A stretch of 16,601 bases of DNA, from assembly GCA_013041835.1 (NCBI GenBank), contig JABDRH010000013.1, positions 1-16,601 of the forward strand. Direction: 5' to 3'. The notes below the pieces were generated by a model that was not told where the DNA came from, ran no database searches, and saw nothing but the letters and a program-made list of their open reading frames with translations. Position numbers and translations under genes: made by a program. The DNA comes from Desulfatitalea sp. (GTDB taxonomy: Bacteria; Desulfobacterota; Desulfobacteria; Desulfobacterales; Desulfosarcinaceae). This document shows, one piece after another, positions 1 to 6,304 of this stretch (positions within the stretch are counted from its first letter, which is position 1; each line of letters opens with the position of its first letter).

Positions 1-3
1 GCC

Positions 4-67
4 CGATCTTCGGTCTCAAAATCCTCAAAATAGCCCGCTATTCCTGCGGTTTTGAGCCCTCAGATCG
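4..67. repeat. 64-bp nested imperfect palindrome
   Basis: Everything is symmetric about position 35.5. CGATCT at 4-9 pairs with AGATCG at 62-67. CTCAAAA at 15-21 pairs with TTTTGAG at 50-56. The core AATAGC at 29-34 and GCTATT at 37-42 is separated by two bases. Interior loops are equal in size (5 and 5, then 7 and 7). An extra CTCAAAA copy lies at 24-30. It could be a REP-type repeat unit, or the terminator of a gene beyond the left edge. No U-tract follows, so a simple intrinsic terminator is less likely. The remaining bases to 158 show nothing else clear. Confidence 0.55.
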
Positions 68-158
68 AACCAAGCCAACCCAAATCCGCGCGCCTAAATG
101 GGCAACTTATTAAATTGCGATTCCTTACCTGCCGGAATAGAGTGTCTTAGACCAAGCG

Positions 159-890
159 ATGTTGAGCTTATTGATGCGCGAGTCTATTATGTTGGTGTCG
201 ATGATATCCGTACTGCTGGCGGCCCCGCCTGCACTTGCACAGCGTATTCATGCTGAGCATGTCATTTTGTTGCATGGTCTTGCCCGGACTGAAAGGTCTC
301 TGTCAACGCTTGAAAACCATTTAAAGGCGAAGGGTTACAAGGTGCTGAATGTCGGATATCCTTCCCGGCACAACCCCATCGAGGTACTCGCCGAGACCGT
401 CATCTCAAGCGGGATTGAACGGTGCAGAAACAATGGGGCCGTTCGAATCCATTTTATCACCCATTCGCTGGGCGGAATCCTGGTGCGGTACTATCTCGCG
501 CATCACGATATCCCCGAATTGGGACGCGTGGTCATGCTGGCGCCACCAAACGGTGGCAGCGAGGTGGTGGACAAACTTGGCAAATGCCCGCCTTTTCGCT
601 GGTTGAACGGTCCGGCCGGCGACCAGCTTGGAACGGATCGCGGTAGTATCCCACGGACACTTGGTCCGGTGGATTTTGATTTGGGCGTGATTGCCGGCGA
701 CCGCTCCATCAACCTGTTCCTTTCGTTTCTCATACCGGGCAGGGATGATGGGAAAGTCTCCATCGAAAACACGAAAGTAGACGGTATGAGCGATTTCACA
801 GTGGTTCATACCTCCCACCCATTTATCATGAAAAACCGGAGGGCAATCGATCAAGCCATTGTTTTTTTGCAGAAAGGCAGATTCGATTGA
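159..890 (+). CDS. secreted alpha/beta-hydrolase, lipase/esterase family
   Basis: Predicted exported serine hydrolase acting on ester substrates, probably lipids or acyl esters. Residues 11-27 are a hydrophobic signal segment ending in ALA-Q, a likely signal peptidase I site. HGLA at 39-42 follows the first core beta strand, the usual oxyanion region of lipases. H-S-L-G-G at 102-106 is the nucleophile elbow with Ser103. Likely acid and base are Asp197 (in DDGKVS) and His220 (in TSHPFIM). At 243 residues it is a compact single domain without a lid domain. Start codons at 159, 174 and 189 are all possible; none has a strong ribosome site. The second or third gives a more normal signal-peptide length. 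It stands alone and is convergent with the next gene. The fold is clear from motifs; the substrate is unknown. Confidence 0.8.
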   Translation: MLSLLMRESIMLVSMISVLLAAPPALAQRIHAEHVILLHGLARTERSLSTLENHLKAKGYKVLNVGYPSRHNPIEVLAETVISSGIERCRNNGAVRIHFITHSLGGILVRYYLAHHDIPELGRVVMLAPPNGGSEVVDKLGKCPPFRWLNGPAGDQLGTDRGSIPRTLGPVDFDLGVIAGDRSINLFLSFLIPGRDDGKVSIENTKVDGMSDFTVVHTSHPFIMKNRRAIDQAIVFLQKGRFD

Positions 891-914
891 CCTCAATGAA
901 ACAGTGCGGTTGAT

Positions 915-954
915 GCAGGCAAGGCCGCATATCCAGATAGGCAACCTTGCCTGC
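915..954. terminator. perfect inverted repeat between convergent genes
   Basis: GCAGGCAAGG at 915-924 and CCTTGCCTGC at 945-954 form a perfect 10-bp stem with a 20-base loop. It lies between the lipase stop (890) and the end of the convergent hydrolase gene (1026), where a bidirectional terminator is expected. Neither side has a clear U-tract, so this is a candidate only. Confidence 0.45.
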
Positions 955-1025
955 GCCTTGCAGGTGAACCCAATCCCGGCGCAATCCGGTGAAAATATTG
1001 TGTGCCGGGGCCTTTAGGGCGCGTT

Positions 1026-2474
1026 CTAATCAAAGTCGACCGTATAATCCTTGTATCCGGGAATATCAGGTCTATATATAACCCCATCATATGGCGCAAA
1101 ATGCACTTTCAACGATCTTGTCGAAGGCCGATATACTACGGAATGAACGGTTATCGAGCTATACGATTGTGTCGGGCCGACCCTGTAAATATTGCCTGTA
1201 TCAAAGGAGTTGTCTGTTGCGTAACTGATGATTTCAGACATTTCATTCATATCCACCCGTTGTCCTGATCCTGCTATGCCGTGCAATAAATCGGTAAAGT
1301 TCAGCAGGCGATTAAAATTCGTCTTTTTATTGTCATGATTCAGGGACTGTTCCGGCAGCAGAAATGAGTTTACCGTAACGATTGCATCCTGGTCATGAAA
1401 AGTATTGTACCAATATCCGATACTGCCATGAGTATCGGCCTCAAGGTTTAACAGCGTGGATGAATCTCGCAAAAAAAATGTAGATTCATGAGTGCTTGCG
1501 CTTATATCTACTTCCGCAATTTTCGCAGTTAAGGAATCGGCCAATATCGTTGCAAAACCGCTCTTGTACTGGTAATTGTCTATAAGATCGAAGGCGCCGT
1601 CGATCGTATCCGTGGTTTCCAGAATGCGTCGTTGATTGAGTTCGAGAATTTCAGCTTCACGGCTATCGTTTATATTGCTGCTCTCACTCATATGGCTTGC
1701 TATAAAAAGACCCCTTTCATTATATCCCGTCAATACCGTTATTACACCGAGCCATGAAACCGAAACAAAATCAAATTTCTCGCCGCCCTGATTTTTGAAA
1801 TGGGTAATCGCGTGGATTTTAGTTATTCTATTTCTCTTTTGATTCCCGATAAAAAAATCGAGATTTCGTCCCACAATCGTATCCCCGGTAGCGCTATAGT
1901 CTCCCCAGACGGCAAGTGAGCTACACTCTGCCAAACCCGGAATGCCGGCGATCATGTTTAGCAGGTATACCTCGTTCAATGTGAGTTGGTTATCCGGTAT
2001 CAGGCCTGTTATGATCCATACCCTGTCCTTTTCACCTCCATAAGGGTTGAATACCGAATCCATTCCTTGTAATTCAGCCGCGATATCCGGGTGGCCGACA
2101 TCAAATTCAAGCCTATACTGTTCGATAGCAGAAATTAAATCCCGATAAGTGATTCCGAAGGGATTCGACAGCATAAGAATATATCTTATATACCGAGATA
2201 CTCGCGCTTCATAATCAGGAGCAACATCGAGGATCTCACGGGCGTATCGTTCCCCAATCTGACGATGTGTTTCCAGGCTGTCGCTGCCGTTATAATCGAG
2301 TACGACTTCGTAATGCTCCCCATTAATGATGTCGTAATTGCCTGCTATTTGAACTTGCATGTCCACGTGGTTGATTGATACTGATGGTATCGCTTCTGTT
2401 GGATCATAACAGTGAATGCCAAAAATACTCACCAACAATAGCAAAATACATGTTTTTTGTGTGACTGATTTCAT
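1026..2474 (-). CDS. exported Ntn-hydrolase, C45 / choloylglycine-hydrolase-like
   Basis: Probable N-terminal-nucleophile amidase or acyltransferase of the peptidase C45 / acyl-CoA:6-aminopenicillanate acyltransferase superfamily, which cleaves or forms amide bonds. The key evidence is Cys184 in AECSSLAVWGDYSATGD followed by V-G-R-N-L-D-F at 201-207. This matches the family pattern of catalytic Cys, then a GRN(L/M)D block. The 183 residues before the Cys would be removed as a propeptide if maturation follows the family. The N terminus is a hydrophobic export signal (about 8-21) with Cys22. A lipoprotein is possible, but His at -1 is a poor lipobox. Start at 2474 is supported by GGGAGG about six bases upstream. 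The gene is visibly AT-richer than the rnf genes, so horizontal origin is possible. Substrate unknown. Confidence 0.75.
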   Translation of the reverse strand: MKSVTQKTCILLLLVSIFGIHCYDPTEAIPSVSINHVDMQVQIAGNYDIINGEHYEVVLDYNGSDSLETHRQIGERYAREILDVAPDYEARVSRYIRYILMLSNPFGITYRDLISAIEQYRLEFDVGHPDIAAELQGMDSVFNPYGGEKDRVWIITGLIPDNQLTLNEVYLLNMIAGIPGLAECSSLAVWGDYSATGDTIVGRNLDFFIGNQKRNRITKIHAITHFKNQGGEKFDFVSVSWLGVITVLTGYNERGLFIASHMSESSNINDSREAEILELNQRRILETTDTIDGAFDLIDNYQYKSGFATILADSLTAKIAEVDISASTHESTFFLRDSSTLLNLEADTHGSIGYWYNTFHDQDAIVTVNSFLLPEQSLNHDNKKTNFNRLLNFTDLLHGIAGSGQRVDMNEMSEIISYATDNSFDTGNIYRVGPTQSYSSITVHSVVYRPSTRSLKVHFAPYDGVIYRPDIPGYKDYTVDFD

Positions 2475-2531
2475 TTTGTACCTCCCATGTTATTACATAA
2501 TTGAGTTGTTTTGTTTTTCTTGGGGCACACA

Positions 2532-2557
2532 TGCCAAATGTTCGACGAACATGGGCA
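2532..2557. repeat. short perfect palindrome, hairpin or operator
   Basis: ATGTTCG at 2538-2544, one central A, then CGAACAT at 2546-2552. An outer TGCC (2532-2535) pairs with GGCA (2554-2557). It lies in the 185-bp gap between the J-like/HTH gene and the hydrolase gene, 58 bases upstream of the hydrolase start. It could be a regulator site for the hydrolase or a 3' hairpin of the upstream unit. No U-tract follows it on either strand. Confidence 0.4.
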
Positions 2558-2659
2558 AAACCCGCAAACGCATGCCGGGCAAGGGCTCACAAGGCATGAC
2601 CAGGTAGTACGTTGGCATCTGCGATCAAGCGTCTTTCAAAAAATTAGGGTGAACGAATA

Positions 2660-3328
2660 CTATTTGCAGTTTTGGCTGGAGTGGTGTGCGTGTTTCAGTC
2701 GTTTTAGATACCCGACCACGACACTCATAGGATCGACTTGAAGGGTTTGCGCATAGGATTTGAGGAAACCTCTTAAAAATACTTCGGCCGGCAATTCATC
2801 GTAGCGATCCGCCTCGATACGTTCAAGCACATACGTGGGAATCCGGGTGACCGCGAATATTTCCGCCAGCGTGATGTCCATGATTTCTCGCAACTGTTTT
2901 AGATCCTTGCCCGCAATATGCTCCTGCCGCATGATCTCCCCGGCGCATTGCCGGATTTTTTCTTCCGCCCATTTGATTTTAACCCAATTTTTAAGATCGC
3001 ACTGCCGGGGCAAGGGGCGCAGGGTTGAGGCGGCTGGGCGCTCGTGCGGATTACAGGCTTGAAAAAGCTCGGCGCTGACTTCTTCCGTGTCGATGAGCAT
3101 CCGGTTGTAGGCCGAACGGCGGGCATTATCGGACAAGGTATGGTAGGCATTATCGATGGCTTGCAATAGCTGGGAGCGCTGGGCATCGGAGAAGAGCGAG
3201 TAGGTGACCAGTGAGTTCTCTTCATAAAGTGTCAACGCCTCCTGGTAGGCGCGTTTAATTTCACCGGCTTGAGCATCCAGAGGAACCCCCAACACCTCGT
3301 AGTGAGTCTTTCCCTTGAACGTTTTCAT
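2660..3328 (-). CDS. degenerate J-domain / RodZ-like HTH protein
   Basis: Soluble 222-residue two-domain protein. Residues 7-78 look like a DnaJ domain: YEVLGVPLDA, EIKRAYQEAL, then AYHTLSDNARRSAYN. The HPD tripeptide needed to stimulate Hsp70 is absent; the stretch after AYQEAL reads TLYEENSLV. It is therefore probably a J-like adaptor, not an active co-chaperone. Residues 140-205 match the HTH_25 helix-turn-helix found in the cytoplasmic part of RodZ, with LKQLREIMDITLAEI, YVLERIEADRYDELP and FLRGFLKSYAQTL. No transmembrane segment follows, unlike RodZ. The ATG at 3328 is chosen because it overlaps the stop of the MinD-like gene as ATGA, which suggests translational coupling. The frame is open for 65 more codons upstream, but these lie inside the MinD-like gene. 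Likely a partner of that ATPase. Confidence 0.75.
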   Translation of the reverse strand: MKTFKGKTHYEVLGVPLDAQAGEIKRAYQEALTLYEENSLVTYSLFSDAQRSQLLQAIDNAYHTLSDNARRSAYNRMLIDTEEVSAELFQACNPHERPAASTLRPLPRQCDLKNWVKIKWAEEKIRQCAGEIMRQEHIAGKDLKQLREIMDITLAEIFAVTRIPTYVLERIEADRYDELPAEVFLRGFLKSYAQTLQVDPMSVVVGYLKRLKHAHHSSQNCK

Positions 3329-4245
3329 GACGCCTCGGTAAGATTCACGGCTGTGGTTCGGTGACCGGTCAACTGCGTGGCGATCTGCTCCAGGGACGCC
3401 GATGCGGAGGAATCGGGATAGCTGAGCGTGAAAAGCGACTTGCGCAGCACACTTTCGAAGACCCGGTCGTCGAATTGGACATAGCCTAAAAAATGAAATT
3501 TGGAATAGAAATGGCGGTTGCATACGATTTCGATCTTTTCGCCCAGCCCGGTGCCCATGTGTTTGCGAAACTGATTCAGGATGAACTTGAAATGAAAGTG
3601 ACTGATGCTTTCACGCAACAACATTTCATGGTCGGGGTCGTATTTGAGGACGAGGTCGATGATATCCGCCGAACCAAGTTCATCATGGCCTTCATCAAGC
3701 ACTGCTTTTTTGATCACTTTGTGAAAGGCATTGAGATGAATGATCTGCTTGAGTTTTCGCAAGTAGACGGCTTTAATGAAACGAAAGGCGTTCTCGATGG
3801 CCGTTGGCTCCGGTGTGCAGACCAAAATACTCTTATTGGAGGTCAGGAAGAAATCCAAGGTGTTGAAGTGGGTTCCCGCCCCAAGATCCAGGATGATATA
3901 GTCGAAAGACAAGCCCTTGAGGGCATTGATCAACTTTACCTTCTGGGCGTGGTAGAGGTTGGCTATTTGCATGGAGCAGTTTACCGAATTGACAAAGGAT
4001 AGATTGGCGTGATGGGTGGGGACCACTACCTGCGCCAACTGCTGTACCTGTTTGGTCATAAAGAGATTCAGACCACCCGAGGTGTTCTTGATGCCAAGGA
4101 AGGTGTGCAGATTGGAAGCCCCGAGATCGAGATCGACCAGCACCACCTGATGGCCTTTCTTGGCGATCAAGGCACCGAGATTTGCGGCGATAAAGCTCTT
4201 GCCGGCACCTCCTTTACCACCGCCTATGGGTATTATTTCCGGCAT
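3325..4245 (-). CDS. MinD/ParA-family P-loop ATPase
   Basis: A 306-residue deviant-Walker ATPase of the MinD/ParA/FlhG group, proteins that position cellular structures by ATP-controlled dimerisation. G-G-G-K-G-G-A-G-K-S at 8-17 includes the signature Lys11 and P-loop Lys16. Walker A' is VLVDLDLGASNLHTFLG, with Asp38 and Asp40. Walker B is YIILDLGAG with Asp120. HTFLGI and the following glycine-rich block resemble FlhG/MinD more than plasmid ParA. The C-terminal part (about 175-306) is less typical and no clear amphipathic membrane-targeting helix is visible. The ATG at 4245 is preferred over 4335 because a promoter at 4337-4365 would begin transcription inside the longer form. Its ribosome site (GAAGCC) is weak. 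It overlaps the J-like/HTH gene by four bases. No flagellar genes are nearby, so the cargo is unknown. Confidence 0.85.
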   Translation of the reverse strand: MPEIIPIGGGKGGAGKSFIAANLGALIAKKGHQVVLVDLDLGASNLHTFLGIKNTSGGLNLFMTKQVQQLAQVVVPTHHANLSFVNSVNCSMQIANLYHAQKVKLINALKGLSFDYIILDLGAGTHFNTLDFFLTSNKSILVCTPEPTAIENAFRFIKAVYLRKLKQIIHLNAFHKVIKKAVLDEGHDELGSADIIDLVLKYDPDHEMLLRESISHFHFKFILNQFRKHMGTGLGEKIEIVCNRHFYSKFHFLGYVQFDDRVFESVLRKSLFTLSYPDSSASASLEQIATQLTGHRTTAVNLTEAS

Positions 4246-4336
4246 GGCTTCAATGGTCGCCCAACCCAATCTATCGGAAACGATTGAGCATCGTTTATGC
4301 CCAAAACAAGGCTTTGTTTTCGACCGTTCAGCCATC

Positions 4337-4365
4337 AGTATAGTATTAACTCGTCCAAATGTAAA
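4337..4365 (-). promoter_or_regulatory. sigma70-type promoter of the MinD-like operon
   Basis: On the minus strand, TTTACA (4360-4365) and TATACT (4337-4342) are separated by exactly 17 bases. The predicted transcript starts near 4330, giving a leader of about 85 bases before the ATG at 4245. This separates the MinD-like unit from the polyferredoxin gene ending at 4421. Confidence 0.6.
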
Positions 4366-4420
4366 CCATCGGCAAAGCGGCCTGACACCGGAATGCATGA
4401 TTTTGGGGGGGGGCGAAACC

Positions 4421-5215
4421 CTAATGCCGCCCTGGCCGGCGACCGATATGAATGGCGTTCCGGGGGCAGCCGGCCAAACAATCGCCGCAGTTGGTGCAGT
4501 TGGCTTCGGCCGGCCGGGTGTCCATCTCACAGATCAATGCGCACTTGCCGCAGTCATTGCACCGGTCGGTTTTGTAGACGTTGAAGACAGAGACGGGCTT
4601 CAACCACTCGAGCAATCCACCCGTGGGGCATGCAAAACGGCACCAGGTATTGGACACCAGCAGGCCCAGCGTCGCAACGCCCAGCACCGCCAGGGTGCGG
4701 ATGATCCAGATGGCTTGGGCGTGTTCGAAAGTAAGGCGTACGGACTCGAAAAACCCACCTGTGCGGATGGGAATGGCTTCCCGGCTTTGACCGGCGACCC
4801 ACCAGAAGTAAAGGGCCGCGCCAATGCCAAGCAACAGCAGATAGGGCGCCATGCGCGTGGCGATATTGCCGGCACGCAGTTTTACGGGTGCCGCTTTGGC
4901 AATCAGTTGATGAACCAGCCCTGCCGGACATGCCCAGCCGCAAAATGCGCGGCCGAAAATGAAAACCGATATTGGCAGCAGTAGCCAAAACCCCCAGAAT
5001 AGGGTGAAAATCCGGCCGTGGCAGGTGATCACCGGGCAGCTCTGGCAGCTGACGAAGGGGACGATGAAAGGGCACCGGAAAATCCCGTAAAAGGACCACT
5101 GGCCGAAGATCGCGGCGCCGCACAACTGACTTACTCTGCGCCACCGCTTCAGTGCTTTGGCGTTGGCGCCTTTGCGGCCCGTCGTTGACTGCGTCGCCTT
5201 TGCCGCATCAAGCAT
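4421..5215 (-). CDS. NapH-like membrane polyferredoxin
   Basis: A 264-residue integral membrane iron-sulfur protein of the NapH/NosR/CcoG-like group, which moves electrons between the quinone pool or cytoplasm and periplasmic partners. Hydrophobic segments lie around 68-88, 123-140 and 168-188. C-G-W-A-C-P (92-97) and C-R-F-A-C-P (192-197) are the paired CxxxCP motifs of this family. Two 4Fe-4S ferredoxin motifs follow: Cys219/222/225/229 and Cys240/243/246/250. An additional N-terminal cluster, Cys48, 57, 60 and 65, is not part of the basic NapH pattern and may bind another cofactor. ATG at 5215 has AGGGG seven bases upstream and overlaps the preceding binding-protein gene by eight bases, so the two are very likely co-translated. 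The redox partner is not evident. Confidence 0.8.
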   Translation of the reverse strand: MLDAAKATQSTTGRKGANAKALKRWRRVSQLCGAAIFGQWSFYGIFRCPFIVPFVSCQSCPVITCHGRIFTLFWGFWLLLPISVFIFGRAFCGWACPAGLVHQLIAKAAPVKLRAGNIATRMAPYLLLLGIGAALYFWWVAGQSREAIPIRTGGFFESVRLTFEHAQAIWIIRTLAVLGVATLGLLVSNTWCRFACPTGGLLEWLKPVSVFNVYKTDRCNDCGKCALICEMDTRPAEANCTNCGDCLAGCPRNAIHIGRRPGRH

Positions 5216-6068
5216 CTTTGACCCCTAACTTTTCCACCAGTTGACGTCCCTGTTCGGAGCTGGCCGGGATAAAGCCGGCGTTTTCAAAAATGGCTTGTCC
5301 CTCCGGTGAGAGGATATACGCGACATAGCGATCGGCCAGTGAACGGTCCCTGGCCGCCTGCATCACACCGATCGTGAAGGTCAGTGGCGGGGACGGGAAG
5401 TATTGGGTGGGGATTGAAATGACCTCCACTTTATCCACAAACAAGGGCATGCGCGTCAAGCGGTACTCCACCACCGAGACATCACCTTGGCCGTCAATAA
5501 GCTGTTTCATCGTGCGTTGCACGCAGCTTCCTTGGACCACCGCATTCTGTAGCGCTTTTGTTGCCACACCGGCCTTTTTCAGCAGGCCGATGACAGCCTG
5601 TCCTCCGGGCGGAGAGGCCTTTGGGGCCAGAATGACCCGAATGCCCGGTTTGGCCAGATCCTGAATATCGGAAATCCCGGCGGGATTGCCCTTGGGTGTC
5701 ACCAGCACATAGCGGCTGAAACACAGCGGCTCGAAGTAGATCATCTTCTCCGCGGCACGCAGTTTCCTGGCCAGATCCAATACCCGACCGGCAAAGACCT
5801 CGGTGACGGCGTTGCCCATCAGCGATTTTCCCAAGGCTGCGGCGAAGGCGCCGGTGTAAGCGATCTCGATACCGGTTATCTCCTTGAACCGGGCATTGGC
5901 CGGCATGAAGGCTTCGGCCAGGCCGCCACAGGACCAGACCTGAAGCACGCCATAGGCGTCTTGTGTCGCTGCCGGCGCGGTGGCGGGCAATATCGCATTG
6001 GCCGTCAGCGCGGCCGAACCGGTGAGAAACGCGCGGCGGCTCAATGCGCGTTGACAAGGCGGCATCAT
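5208..6068 (-). CDS. Tat-exported ModA-like solute-binding protein
   Basis: A 286-residue periplasmic binding protein resembling molybdate/tungstate-binding ModA/WtpA or related oxyanion binders. S-R-R-A-F-L at 10-15, followed by a hydrophobic stretch and ATAPAA, is a twin-arginine signal. The mature protein starts with LQVWSCGGLAEAFMPA, where ModA-type proteins begin. Further family-like stretches are PLCFSRYVLVTPKG, GDVSVVEYRLTR and YILSPEGQAIFENAGF. Cysteines 47, 116 and 182 remain in the mature form; Cys47 sits where the ligand loop is expected. AAGGAG lies just upstream, with start codons at 6072, 6068 and 6065; 6065 has the best spacing. No permease or ATPase gene is adjacent. Instead it overlaps the polyferredoxin gene, so it may be a sensor or redox partner and not a transporter component. 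Ligand uncertain. Confidence 0.75.
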   Translation of the reverse strand: MMPPCQRALSRRAFLTGSAALTANAILPATAPAATQDAYGVLQVWSCGGLAEAFMPANARFKEITGIEIAYTGAFAAALGKSLMGNAVTEVFAGRVLDLARKLRAAEKMIYFEPLCFSRYVLVTPKGNPAGISDIQDLAKPGIRVILAPKASPPGGQAVIGLLKKAGVATKALQNAVVQGSCVQRTMKQLIDGQGDVSVVEYRLTRMPLFVDKVEVISIPTQYFPSPPLTFTIGVMQAARDRSLADRYVAYILSPEGQAIFENAGFIPASSEQGRQLVEKLGVKDA

Positions 6069-6191
6069 CCATCTCCTTGTGTGATTTGTTTATGCCCAGG
6101 CCTTATCGCATGGTCCACGGCGCGGTGGCAAATAGGTACTTCCAATGGTGGGTCGGAACCTTTATGGAGTTGCTCAATGCACGGAGAAAAT

Positions 6192-6203
6192 TCCGCAAGC
6201 GGA
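6192..6203. repeat. TCCGC-AA-GCGGA inverted repeat upstream of the binding-protein gene
   Basis: Perfect 5-bp arms around two bases, in the 232-bp gap between the hybrid kinase stop and the Tat binding-protein start, about 125 bases upstream of that start. A second short inverted repeat, CTCAA-CGAT-TTGAG, lies at 6274-6287, just past the kinase stop. Either could be a regulator site; neither has a U-tract. I see no clear promoter boxes in this gap. Confidence 0.25.
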
Positions 6204-6304
6204 TACTGAAATGCTGCCGGTGCCATTATTCAGGTGTTTGCGAAACCCCGTAAGGATAATGATGGCAATGTACCTCAACGATTTGAGTATACGATCGAAA
6301 ATAC

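Noticed and set aside
405..944. 179-codon minus-strand open frame
   Set aside because: Antisense to the lipase gene, whose catalytic motifs are on the plus strand.
2416..2741. Two short plus-strand open frames between the hydrolase and J-like genes
   Set aside because: They run into neighbouring coding regions on the opposite strand, and their products look like low-information reading of intergenic DNA.
4405..4413. Run of nine G, possible phase-variable tract
   Set aside because: It lies outside coding sequence, downstream of the polyferredoxin stop and upstream of the -35 box of the MinD-like promoter. Effect on either gene is doubtful.
4160..4984. 274-codon plus-strand open frame
   Set aside because: Antisense to the MinD-like start, its promoter and the polyferredoxin gene; no protein-family character.
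6044..6253. 69-codon plus-strand open frame in the kinase/binding-protein gap
   Set aside because: Overlaps the start of the Tat binding-protein gene on the other strand, has no ribosome site and no family features.
6073..6304. Molybdenum-cofactor riboswitch upstream of the ModA-like gene
   Set aside because: I looked for the conserved core and did not find it; only short unrelated inverted repeats are present.
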